This document shows, in pieces, positions 33,518-39,984 of a stretch of DNA of 40,096 nt; the first letter of the stretch is position 1; each line of letters starts with the position of its first letter. The notes beneath the pieces were generated by a model that worked only from the letters and a program-made list of their open reading frames with translations, was not told the origin of the DNA and did not search any database. The translations under genes were made by a program, and so were the position numbers. Source of the DNA: a virus; the IMG/VR virus record IMGVR_UViG_3300027971_002024, positions 1-40,096 of that record; one strand, given 5' to 3'.

Positions 33518-33626
33518 ACTCTTGGAGCTTCTGCAGAAGCCCATCGGCCGATGGTTGCCAGCATTCTCGTCCATGCTGGCTTTAACGGGGATTCCAAGTG
33601 AGTTGAAGCACTTGCCCACTGTTTAA
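33507..33626 (+). CDS. Possible 39-residue protein overlapping previous gene end
   Basis: An ATG at 33507, inside the last codons of the preceding gene, opens a 39-codon frame (MTAKLLELLQKPIGRWLPAF...) ending TAA at 33626. The peptide is amphipathic. Overlap would allow coupled translation. It is short and has no known motif, so it may be chance. Confidence 0.3.
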   Translation: MTAKLLELLQKPIGRWLPAFSSMLALTGIPSELKHLPTV

Positions 33627-33628
33627 CG

Positions 33629-33683
33629 AAAGCAGAGCACAGGCCGCACCTGTTGATCGTCTATTGCGACGAAACTCTGCTTT
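33629..33683 (+). terminator. Inverted repeat, possible terminator or tRNA leader structure
   Basis: AAAGCAGAG (33629-33637) and CTCTGCTTT (33675-33683) pair perfectly across a 37-base interior that holds a smaller ACAGG/CCTGT stem. The right arm ends in TTTT just before the tRNA. It could end the terminase operon or act in tRNA processing. Confidence 0.4.
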
Positions 33684-33686
33684 TAC

Positions 33687-33762
33687 GCCCCTGTAGCCCA
33701 ATTGGAAGTAGGCAGCGAATTTAAGCTTCGCACAGGTGTCAGTTCAAATCTGACTAGGGGCA
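33687..33762 (+). tRNA. tRNA with UAA anticodon (Leu by codon), short variable loop
   Basis: The acceptor stem GCCCCTG/TAGGGGC, T stem GTCAG/CTGAC with loop TTCAAAT, and anticodon stem GCGAA/TTCGC all pair. The anticodon loop TTTAAGC gives UAA at 33722-33724, which reads UUA (Leu). D loop AATTGGAAGTA has the conserved GG. The variable region is only six bases (ACAGGT); bacterial tRNA-Leu normally has a long variable arm, so charging identity is uncertain. CCA is not encoded. The discriminator is A. It may help translate UUA codons or replace a cleaved host tRNA. Confidence 0.8.
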
Positions 33763-33980
33763 TTAGTCGAATGATTATCTTGCAGCAGTTCTTCCTGTGA
33801 GTGAATATAAGCTTTTAACTCATGCAAATAATGCCTGAGTTCATTTGCCTTTTCTGAATGCCAAGGATCACGATGGGAAAGAAATAGTTCAGTGTGACTG
33901 TCAATTGCCTTCAGGATGTTATGAATGGGAGCATTCCACCGTGACCTCACTGGAGTGTCAAACGTGCGCCGTTCGTTCAT
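33744..33980 (-). CDS. Small conserved-looking protein, unknown function
   Basis: A 78-residue protein from MNERRTF at 33980 (an ATG three codons upstream is possible). VRSRWNAPIHNILKAIDSHT and SEKANELRHYLHELKAYIHS read as a helical pair. It overlaps the phosphoesterase end by 23 bases and its own 3' end overlaps the tRNA on the other strand by 19 bases. Function is unknown. Confidence 0.6.
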   Translation of the reverse strand: MNERRTFDTPVRSRWNAPIHNILKAIDSHTELFLSHRDPWHSEKANELRHYLHELKAYIHSQEELLQDNHSTNAPSQI

Positions 33981-34497
33981 TGCCCGCAAAGTAGGCTTTG
34001 ATTTCTTCCAATGCTACTGGAGTAAAATCATGCTGTTCTACGCAGCTATTGAAATAGCGCTTATCCTTTTCTCCATTATCAAGCCTGACTGAATGACAGT
34101 GAAGATGACCGTGTACATTACCGATGTAACGGCCCTCAAAAGACTTGCTATGGATGGGAATATGGGTGAAGATTAAGCCATCGCGAACAAAGGCCCCGCG
34201 AATATCATCAAAATATGGCAAGTAATCCTTAAGCTTAAATATGTCATGATTTCCCTTGATGAGAACTTTGCTCCCATTGAATTCATTCAAAAGGCAAAGT
34301 GAATTTCGTGCAATGGCTACATCGCCAAGGATGTACACTCTATCCTTGGGAGAAATTATTTTATTCCAGCGACTAATCAAGACATTGTGCATGTCTGCTA
34401 GGTTCATGAAAGGACGTAGCAGGCTTCCATCTGGCTTGAGGAAAGTGAGGCTTTTATTGTGCCCCAAATGAAGGTCTGAAGTGACAAAGGCGCTCAT
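33958..34497 (-). CDS. Metallophosphoesterase (calcineurin-like)
   Basis: A 179-residue protein from the ATG at 34497 (MSAFVTSDLHLGHN); the frame extends 11 codons upstream without support. Metal-binding motifs are in order: SDLHLGH, then YILGDVAI, then LIKGNHDIFK, then FTHIPIH and NVHGHLH. This is the full calcineurin-like set (D-x-H, GD, GNHD, H, GHxH). Small phage enzymes of this kind may act on nucleotides, cyclic signals or nucleic acid ends; the substrate is not readable. It follows the tRNA-like element. Confidence 0.9.
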   Translation of the reverse strand: MSAFVTSDLHLGHNKSLTFLKPDGSLLRPFMNLADMHNVLISRWNKIISPKDRVYILGDVAIARNSLCLLNEFNGSKVLIKGNHDIFKLKDYLPYFDDIRGAFVRDGLIFTHIPIHSKSFEGRYIGNVHGHLHCHSVRLDNGEKDKRYFNSCVEQHDFTPVALEEIKAYFAGNERTAHV

Positions 34498-34539
34498 GGT
34501 TTCGTAAGGATGACGCCACCAATTTACCATGGGCGGGAA

Positions 34540-34606
34540 GGGCGCTTCTGGGAATCGAACCCAGTGTTCCAGGCTATGTGCCTGGCGTGATCCAACACCA
34601 AGGGCC
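34540..34606 (-). tRNA. Minimal or degenerate tRNA-like element with CAU loop
   Basis: On the minus strand: acceptor GGCCCTT/AAGCGCC (six of seven pairs), T stem CTGGG/CCCAG with loop TTCGATT, and anticodon-type stem CCAGG/CCTGG with loop CACATAG, giving CAU at 34578-34576. Only 14 bases separate the acceptor from the anticodon stem, so the D arm is at most three pairs with a six-base loop. Position 33 is A instead of the near-universal U. It is 67 bases long with no CCA. It could be a decayed tRNA-Met, or the 3' tRNA-like end of the structured RNA upstream. Confidence 0.5.
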
Positions 34607-34610
34607 AGTG

Positions 34611-34980
34611 ACCCCCTTGTTTGAGCATTGTTAAGAGGCTTAGGGGGTGTTTAAGCGGTCTCTGCAAAGTAGGTCACCGGCTATTGCCAGCAACCACCGC
34701 TAGGTCCGTCGAGCTTGCCAAATGGGTCGAGGGCTCCAAGGTGGACCAAACCCTACGCAGACGCAAGGACCAGAATTTTCCAGTCCTTGTGCTGCTCTCC
34801 ATCGACAGAGCAATGGAGGGAAAGCTGATTTCCATTTTTAGCACCCCAGACTACGGAAACCAGGAAATGGCATCTGAGGATTGACAGAAGAACTTGGTGT
34901 GACTGACCTACCGACAATCGGGCTGTGAGTGAACCAGGCGTAGACAAACAGGGACCAAGCCTCTATCGTTTCAAACTATA
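34611..34980 (-). ncRNA. Candidate structured RNA, unknown class
   Basis: This stretch between the reductase beta gene and the tRNA-like element has no convincing gene. The minus-strand RNA forms many helices: 34861-34855 with 34833-34827 (7 pairs), 34818-34811 with 34804-34797 (8), 34788-34778 with 34775-34765 (11, two-base loop), 34753-34748 with 34736-34731 (6), 34695-34686 with 34681-34672 (10, four-base loop), and an outer 34960-34954 with 34898-34892 (7). Each uses G-U pairs that become C-A mismatches on the plus strand, so the structure belongs to the minus strand. Local GC is higher than in neighbouring genes. It is not a recognisable tmRNA, RNase P RNA or group I intron. Confidence 0.6.
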
Positions 34981-34983
34981 GCA

Positions 34984-35718
34984 CTACGCAGCGCCATAGG
35001 CAGGAAGGTTCAGCGAATTCACCTCAAAGAATGCTGGCATGACGCTGGCAGTGGTGTCGCTCAGTTCAGGAGCTTTGCCGCTAATGAATAAGCTATCGCT
35101 TTGACGCAGCCAGAAGTCCTTATCTAGATACTTATTAGACGATTGGCCAAGATTGTCATAAATCCACAGCGCTGTCATCTTACGCAGTTTGTTCAAGCTA
35201 TTGCCATACTTTTCACCAGCTTCTTCACAAATCTTGGTATGGCAAAAAGCATGACAAATTTCGTCCCTTGAAATGTCACTAGCAACAGTGCGCAGTCCTT
35301 TGTCACCATTGAAACGAAAGAAAGGAAGAATAGTGAAGAACAGGCTCCTTTCCAGCACTGCCACCTTGGCAATGGGGTGGGCGGGGTGGTCTGCCCATGC
35401 TTGCCGAATGCGGAAAGCTTCCTTTTCTGCTTTTTCGTCAGTGCCATGAGCTGCCGCCACATAGTTCAAGGCAAGGTCATGACGCTCTTCATCAAGGATG
35501 TTGCTATGGATGCTCTCGATGAGCCCAGGAGATGCCGGAAGGTCACGCTCTAGGCCTTCTAGCAGCATGTCCTTTACAGGCAGCTCAAGGTGGCGAATGG
35601 CCAGTGCTCGCATGATGGTTTCTTCTGCACCTTCGACAAAGGCGCCTTTGGTCACTGGCACTGCTTGCCAAGGACGCTTTTTAGCCACTGCAGTAAAATA
35701 ATCGAGCTTGGTAGCCAT
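34984..35718 (-). CDS. nrdB: Ribonucleotide reductase class I beta-like subunit
   Basis: A 244-residue ferritin-like protein from the ATG at 35718 (MATKLDYFTAVAKK); a 49-codon upstream extension crosses a terminator and is rejected. Metal ligands fit the class I R2 pattern: NILDEERHDLAL (E77, H80), VLERSLFF (E123), SRDEICHAFCH (E153, H156), with a first Glu near residues 29-45. The radical Tyr, expected four residues after H80, is Leu (L84); a Tyr is at 86. The protein is shorter than E. coli NrdB (376). It should supply the radical for the adjacent alpha subunit to make deoxynucleotides. Confidence 0.85.
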   Translation of the reverse strand: MATKLDYFTAVAKKRPWQAVPVTKGAFVEGAEETIMRALAIRHLELPVKDMLLEGLERDLPASPGLIESIHSNILDEERHDLALNYVAAAHGTDEKAEKEAFRIRQAWADHPAHPIAKVAVLERSLFFTILPFFRFNGDKGLRTVASDISRDEICHAFCHTKICEEAGEKYGNSLNKLRKMTALWIYDNLGQSSNKYLDKDFWLRQSDSLFISGKAPELSDTTASVMPAFFEVNSLNLPAYGAA

Positions 35719-35754
35719 AGAGGAAAAGGGCGATGGGAAAAAAGAGACAATAAA

Positions 35755-35774
35755 AGGCAGCAAAGATGCTGCCT
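35755..35774 (-). terminator. Hairpin terminator between the reductase genes
   Basis: AGGCAGC and GCTGCCT pair perfectly with a six-base loop. On the minus strand TTTTATTG follows; on the plus strand CATTTTTT follows, so it could work in both directions. It lies 14 bases after the alpha subunit stop and 36 before the beta ATG, so beta may be expressed by read-through or from its own promoter. Confidence 0.75.
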
Positions 35775-35788
35775 CATTTTTTAATAGT

Positions 35789-37219
35789 TCATTCAGCGCA
35801 ACTGCTGCAGAACCCAGCATCAAAAGAAGACACTTCAGGCTCGTCGTCGAGACTAAAGAACTCACTCAGGCTCTCTTCCAAGTCTACTCCAACATCATCC
35901 TTTGCTTGCGTATTTCCCTGCACTTGAAGAGCGTAATAAAGAGAAGTTTGCGGACTATTAAGCCATTCACGAAGGAAATCTTCGTCGCATGAAACCATAT
36001 CGCTCCACCAGTTCATTGAATAACCATGGAGAAGACCAGTGCCTTCCATGATCTTCATGATGCCATCTGCCACTTTACGGAAATCTTTCCAGCCCACTTG
36101 CTCAGCCGTTTCAACGAGGCCATAATCAAACCGTTCCACTCCCATCGTCTCACTATCGCGATCAACAACTTGAGCAATGGGAGGGGCAATTTCTGGCGTG
36201 GTAGTGAAGCCTTCAAGATCAAGGTAGCGGTAGGAGCAAGAGGCAGTAGGAGCAATGGCAAAGGCACGTTGCATGCCGTATTTACGAGCTACTTCCGCTG
36301 CCCTTTCAATTGCCACCACTAGCTCAAAAGTGATGTCAGCAACTTTCGTATTGTTTAGTTTTGTCCATTCAGTAACATCCGTGCCATTCCATGCTTCCAA
36401 GGCTTCTCCAAATTCTTTGTAAGTGACGCCATGGATGGAAAGGAAATTGGCGAGACCAAGCATACCAAGACCCACTTGCTTATCTTGATCAGGACCAAGG
36501 TATTCAGAAGTGTTTCCTACGCCTGTACGAGCATGAAGCTCGCACAATTCTTTCATTGCCTCTGGAAAAACATCGTGCAAATCGTCCACTTTGCAAGCGC
36601 CAAGATTTACATGCTGCAGCAAACAAGTGCCTCGCGATGGCATGGCAACTTCCAAGCACACTTGGAAATACACTCGCTCACCATTTTTGTCATATTTCTT
36701 TTTAACAAGCCAAATATCACCATTAGAAATGCCTTTGATCAACTGTGCCCTGAATTCTGGGCTGGTTTTATCAAAGAAATCACTGTCTACATTTAATGCG
36801 CGTTTTGCCCATTGAAGCTCTTCTCGCTTCATGGAAATAAATTCCATGGCATCAGGGTGATCGTAATCAAGATGAAGCACTACAGCGCCGTTCTTGAACT
36901 TGCCCCCGCGACGAAGAATTTCATTCAACGTGGAATAGATCTTGCCGAATGAACAAGGACCGGAAGCCGTGAGGCCCTTGCCATTCTGGTGATTGCGACC
37001 ACGAAGCTTGGACAAATGAATGGCTACGCCAGCACCATTGCGAAGACCATGGGAAGTAAAGCGCCAAGACGCTTCAATGCCATTCCTCCCTTCCATTGAG
37101 TCTTCTACCACCATCACAGCACAACTCACTGGCAGGCGTCCTTCAGGATCATTCATCCAGCTTTCAATGCGACCAGTGCGAGCAATCTTTTCGCAACGTG
37201 CGTTTTCTTTGAGCTTCAT
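35789..37219 (-). CDS. nrdA: Ribonucleotide reductase alpha subunit, compact class I type
   Basis: A 476-residue catalytic subunit. Active-site Cys: C33 (LPVSCAVMVVED), C188 in VYFQVCLEVAMPS with E190, and C199 (RGTCLLQHVNLGACK). IAPTASCSYRYLDLEGF follows, then SLYYALQVQG with Y428/Y429, the pair for radical transfer from a class I beta subunit. The C-terminus ends GFCSSCAE, the shuttle Cys pair. The N-terminal ATP-cone is absent and the protein is much shorter than E. coli NrdA (761). The core sequence style (GTCLLQHVNL) looks class II-like, but YY and the adjacent beta gene argue for class I. The usual Asn of N-x-C-x-E is Gln (Q186). Confidence 0.93.
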   Translation of the reverse strand: MKLKENARCEKIARTGRIESWMNDPEGRLPVSCAVMVVEDSMEGRNGIEASWRFTSHGLRNGAGVAIHLSKLRGRNHQNGKGLTASGPCSFGKIYSTLNEILRRGGKFKNGAVVLHLDYDHPDAMEFISMKREELQWAKRALNVDSDFFDKTSPEFRAQLIKGISNGDIWLVKKKYDKNGERVYFQVCLEVAMPSRGTCLLQHVNLGACKVDDLHDVFPEAMKELCELHARTGVGNTSEYLGPDQDKQVGLGMLGLANFLSIHGVTYKEFGEALEAWNGTDVTEWTKLNNTKVADITFELVVAIERAAEVARKYGMQRAFAIAPTASCSYRYLDLEGFTTTPEIAPPIAQVVDRDSETMGVERFDYGLVETAEQVGWKDFRKVADGIMKIMEGTGLLHGYSMNWWSDMVSCDEDFLREWLNSPQTSLYYALQVQGNTQAKDDVGVDLEESLSEFFSLDDEPEVSSFDAGFCSSCAE

Positions 37220-37221
37220 GA

Positions 37222-37248
37222 GACAACAAAAGCCCGCTCCAGGCGGGC
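37222..37248 (-). terminator. Intrinsic terminator upstream of alpha subunit gene
   Basis: GCCCGC (37248-37243) and GCGGGC (37237-37232) pair with a five-base loop and are followed on the minus strand by TTTTGTTGTC. It lies between a small gene ending at 37262 and the reductase ATG at 37219. Confidence 0.8.
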
Positions 37249-37261
37249 CGTGACAACAGCT

Positions 37262-37462
37262 CTAGCCTAGCTCAATACTGGGGATGTCTTGGCTGGCTGC
37301 TTGCATTTTCTTAGCAAAAGCAACGGCCTCCGCCTTGGAACGAAAATAAAATGGTTCTCCTAGGTGGGCAATAAACCATTGATATTCAGGGCGACTATGT
37401 ACTGGCCATATTTTTATATCATCCATCATGAACGGACAAGGAAGATCATTGAACATGCTCAT
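37262..37462 (-). CDS. Small protein, possibly DUF2188-like
   Basis: A 66-residue protein from the ATG at 37462 (MSMFNDLPCPFMMDDIKIWP). The end GEPFYFRSKAEAVAFAKKMQ resembles the s.k.eA...Ak.l end of DUF2188-type small proteins. The SD is GGAGG inside the terminator hairpin just upstream, eight bases from the ATG. A longer frame to 37558 would cross the hairpin. Function unknown. Confidence 0.7.
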   Translation of the reverse strand: MSMFNDLPCPFMMDDIKIWPVHSRPEYQWFIAHLGEPFYFRSKAEAVAFAKKMQAASQDIPSIELG

Positions 37463-37490
37463 AAAAAAAGCCTCCGGCAAGCAGAAGGCT
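37463..37490 (-). terminator. Intrinsic terminator whose 3' arm is the next gene's SD
   Basis: AGCCTTC (37490-37484) pairs with GGAGGCT (37475-37469, one G-U) around an eight-base loop, followed by TTTTTTAT and then the ATG at 37462. GGAGG in the 3' arm is eight bases from the ATG. This is the same design as at 17093-17121. Confidence 0.85.
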
Positions 37491-37524
37491 AAGAGCAATG
37501 GGGGAGAAAGTGGTGTGGTGCTTG

Positions 37525-37914
37525 TTACACAGCAGTGGCAATGTAAGGGTTGAAACACTCAGAGAGTAGCTCCCTCGCGGAAAAGTCTTTCGCAAAGCCA
37601 TCCTTCTCATAGACTCTGTCGAGCCATTTATGAATGACTGTAAAAATGACATCAGTGCAGGTCCATTCATTTTGTCTGTTATCTCTAACGATTTGCAACA
37701 CTTGATCGTAAATATCTGTTTCTTCTTCTTTTGCCTCCGCTTCTGCTTTTGCCATCAAATAACCAAGGGCTCCTGCACCAGCCTTGCTAGTGGCACATTC
37801 CAACATTTCAAGACGATCCTTTAGCTTATTGAACTCTTGAGGGTTGTCCAGTACGTGTTTGGTGACAACTTTACTGAACTCATTGAAAAACTCAGCAGGA
37901 ATGCGAGAAGCCAT
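37525..37914 (-). CDS. Hypothetical protein, helical
   Basis: A 129-residue protein from the ATG at 37914 (MASRIPAEFFNEFSKVVTKH); a TTG start seven codons earlier would overlap the previous stop. It is helical and acidic in the middle (KAEAEAKEEETDIYDQVLQI). No family was recognised. A terminator follows 35 bases after its stop. It belongs to the minus-strand run upstream of the reductase. Confidence 0.7.
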   Translation of the reverse strand: MASRIPAEFFNEFSKVVTKHVLDNPQEFNKLKDRLEMLECATSKAGAGALGYLMAKAEAEAKEEETDIYDQVLQIVRDNRQNEWTCTDVIFTVIHKWLDRVYEKDGFAKDFSARELLSECFNPYIATAV

Positions 37915-37928
37915 GAAAGAGAAGCAGG

Positions 37929-38171
37929 TCACCAATCAGGATAGGAGGGCTCAGACGCAGTGTCAAGCTGGTGGTTAATGGAGAAAGACAAAAGGTCGGC
38001 CTGGTAGCCATTGCACTTCGCCCCTCCAAGCTTCCAGAGGCATGTGCGAGTGGGCTTCATCGCCTTCTCAATTTCTCTTAAGGCCGTAGTGAAATAACGC
38101 CTGGATGGCACGTGCAGCTTCCATTGCTGCGTCACTGTGATCAAGGCTTCTTGTGGCTCGTGGTATCCCAT
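37929..38171 (-). CDS. Hypothetical protein
   Basis: An 80-residue protein whose ATG overlaps the stop of the previous gene (TGATG). It contains PSRRYFTTALREIEKAMKPT and CLWKLGGAKCNGYQ. No family was recognised. The overlap is the main support for it being real. Confidence 0.62.
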   Translation of the reverse strand: MGYHEPQEALITVTQQWKLHVPSRRYFTTALREIEKAMKPTRTCLWKLGGAKCNGYQADLLSFSINHQLDTASEPSYPDW

Positions 38172-38896
38172 CAGGCCATACCCCTACCGAGACGAGTGGA
38201 AAAAGCGCTTTTTCTTTTGGGCCGACTGTTTTCATAATCATCTTCCGCATCTAACAGTATTTTTTCTCCCAATGCTGTCAGACGATAGCACTTGGCTGTG
38301 TTTTTAATTGCCAAACCTTCTTCGACAATGGAGGCTAAGCAGTTGTAAATGGTTTTTGCTTCATATAGTCCTTTATTTGATGGGTGGTTAATAATACCAT
38401 TAGACGTAGAAAAGAAGCCATTGCTATCAATATCATTAAGAGCCCAAATCACATAGGTGCGGGCATTGACAATGAAAGGAGGAATTCGATGAGTTTTTTG
38501 TGCAGCCTCCAAGAGTTCCCTTTTGGTCGCCGCCATTGGATGCCACTTCACGCAATCATCCATCCATCTGCCAATACTGGCCTGAGCCTCCTTTGTCTGA
38601 CAAGGCATGTCTTGCTGAATGAAACGTTGCAAGCCTGGCGTAAGGAGGAACCATTCCCTGCTATCCCTACACCCATCGAAACGCTCGTGCAAAAGCTTCT
38701 CATCTTCCATGTTGGCACCAAAAGCTTTGAGGACGACTAGGCGATGACGACATGCAGTGAGAAATGTTGAGAATCGCCCTTTCAAGTCTGTAGTAAAACC
38801 AATTTTGACTGCGTAAGGATCATTTTCCCACTGGACGACGTACACCCAGCCTTCATTTTGCTTTTTAGCCACTTTCCTGACTGGCATAGTGCCCAT
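38171..38896 (-). CDS. GIY-YIG-like (T5orf172 / MUG113 type) protein with C-terminal winged helix
   Basis: A 241-residue protein. Residues 17-95 read WVYVVQWENDPYAVKIGFTT, then GRFSTFLTACRHRLVVL and EDEKLLHERFDGCRDSREWF. This is the pattern of T5orf172/MUG113 domains, a GIY-YIG nuclease branch (Y-V..., K-I-G-t, R, then E...h.rF...r...EWf). The C-terminal 100 residues include YEAKTIYNCLASIVEEGLAI and KCYRLTALGEKIL, like a winged helix. ATGs at 38896 or 38887 are both possible. It may be a nuclease or DNA-binding regulator. An inverted repeat starts two bases upstream. Confidence 0.8.
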   Translation of the reverse strand: MGTMPVRKVAKKQNEGWVYVVQWENDPYAVKIGFTTDLKGRFSTFLTACRHRLVVLKAFGANMEDEKLLHERFDGCRDSREWFLLTPGLQRFIQQDMPCQTKEAQASIGRWMDDCVKWHPMAATKRELLEAAQKTHRIPPFIVNARTYVIWALNDIDSNGFFSTSNGIINHPSNKGLYEAKTIYNCLASIVEEGLAIKNTAKCYRLTALGEKILLDAEDDYENSRPKRKSAFSTRLGRGMA

Positions 38897-38897
38897 G

Positions 38898-38960
38898 TTT
38901 TACTCCCGAAAACTGAGAATGCCCTTCAATACTAGCGCGCTTTTGCTCTCGGGAGTAAAA
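38898..38960. repeat. 12-base perfect inverted repeat next to a start codon
   Basis: TTTTACTCCCGA (38898-38909) and TCGGGAGTAAAA (38949-38960) are perfect inverted copies separated by 39 bases. The left arm ends two bases from the ATG at 38896, so an RNA hairpin or bound protein would affect that gene. Confidence 0.75.
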
Positions 38961-39057
38961 AGCTCCTTTCGTCACAATTTATACTAGGTATTGGAGAAGC
39001 ACTATGCTTAATCCAGTTCGCTCAGGAGCCTCGTACACAGTACCAAGCACCTCCGCC

Positions 39058-39263
39058 AAGGAGCCCTACGCGCAGAGCCCCAAGCGACCACGTTCCTAGG
39101 GCTCCTTCCTAACCACCTTTTCAATACTTCTTTAGCGAGAGCTTTACCCGCTGAAGGTGTGATCGCACACAGCCAGGAAGAAAAAATAAGGCAATACAAT
39201 AAAAAACAAAAGAAAGGACGCAATGACAGACGCTCTTGGGGAGCTACCAGCTCGATGCGTCCT
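39058..39263. repeat. Two further inverted repeats in a gene-free gap
   Basis: AAGGAGCCCT (39058-39067) and AGGGCTCCTT (39098-39107) are perfect inverted copies with a 30-base spacer. AGGACGCA (39215-39222) and TGCGTCCT (39256-39263) are another pair and enclose a GAGCT-ACC-AGCTC hairpin (39241-39253). A GTGTG-ATCG-CACAC hairpin lies between them near 39157-39170. The 464-base gap 38897-39360 holds no convincing gene. Origin, packaging or RNA functions are possible. Confidence 0.6.
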
Positions 39264-39360
39264 AAGACAATGGCAAAGAAATAGTTGTTTTCCTGATAAC
39301 TGCCATTTATCGAGAAACCGAGTATGATCCCTAAATTGCCAAGCAACTTTTACTGCATCC

Positions 39361-39906
39361 ATGAACTCACTTACCGCTCTGGTGGTTTGCTCAAAATGTA
39401 AAAAAGAAAAAAAGATAGAGGATTTCTATAAAAGTAACACAAGAAAATGTGGGCACGAAAGTGGATGCAAAGACTGCAGGCGTACTGCTGCTTCTCGTTA
39501 CGGAATCTCGGATCAAGGCAAATTGAGAAGACAAGCCTATAGACAGCGCATTAAAAATGATCTTCGCAGTGTATTACGAAGGACAATAGAACATGCTAAG
39601 AGGCGAGCGCGTGATCAAAGTATCCCCTGTAATTTAACTATTGAGTATTTAGAATCATTAGTTATTTCTCATTGTCCTATTACTAAAGAACCGTTGGACT
39701 GGGAAAGGCGTCAAGTGGTTAATGATCACCCGACCCCAAATAGCCCTTCTTTGGATAGAGTTATTCCTTCTCTTGGCTACGTTCCTGGTAACTGCGCTTT
39801 TCTTAGTCATAGAGGAAATGCAATTAAAAGTAATGGAACAATAGAAGAGCATTGTCGTATTGTTAAATATATGGCGGAACAGCAATTAAAGGACATAGTG
39901 TTCTAG
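39361..39906 (+). CDS. HNH endonuclease-like protein
   Basis: A 181-residue protein. The N-terminus has a zinc-finger-like segment (VCSKCKKEKKIEDFYKS, then CGHESGCKDCRR). The C-terminal part reads HCPITKEPLDW and PSLDRVIPSLGYVPGNCAF, then NAIKSNGTIEEH, typical of the HNH branch with a C-P-x-C/t turn, s.DRi....GYv.gN and later N..K....t. It is free-standing on the plus strand after the repeat-rich gap. It is probably a mobile homing-type nuclease. Its target is unknown. Confidence 0.8.
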   Translation: MNSLTALVVCSKCKKEKKIEDFYKSNTRKCGHESGCKDCRRTAASRYGISDQGKLRRQAYRQRIKNDLRSVLRRTIEHAKRRARDQSIPCNLTIEYLESLVISHCPITKEPLDWERRQVVNDHPTPNSPSLDRVIPSLGYVPGNCAFLSHRGNAIKSNGTIEEHCRIVKYMAEQQLKDIVF

Positions 39907-39984
39907 CCATAGTGTCCTCACTCTCTTCTCGCTCAGGCTAGATCGTTCGGACAGTGCCGACTGGCTTCTCGCCATTGTTGAAGG

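Noticed and set aside
34621-34884. Plus-strand ORF of 87 codons in the gap after the reductase
   Set aside because: It starts with TTG, has no SD or family pattern, and overlies helices that pair on the opposite strand.
34753-34947. Minus-strand ORF of 64 codons ending in VLASA, and a possible tmRNA tag with TAGTC upstream of GCTAAAAAT
   Set aside because: A tmRNA needs a 5' end pairing with the acceptor and a TTCGAC loop, neither of which was found, and the 3' tRNA-like part has an anticodon-type hairpin that tmRNA lacks. The ORF starts with TTG and lies in strongly paired RNA.
35719-35865. Longer N-terminus (49 residues) for the reductase beta subunit
   Set aside because: It would run through the terminator hairpin and into the end of the alpha gene, and the residues do not resemble a reductase.
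39008-39346. Minus-strand ORF of 112 codons in the repeat-rich gap
   Set aside because: Composition is unlike the other proteins (hydrophobic, then Arg/Trp-rich), no SD is present, and it spans the inverted repeats.
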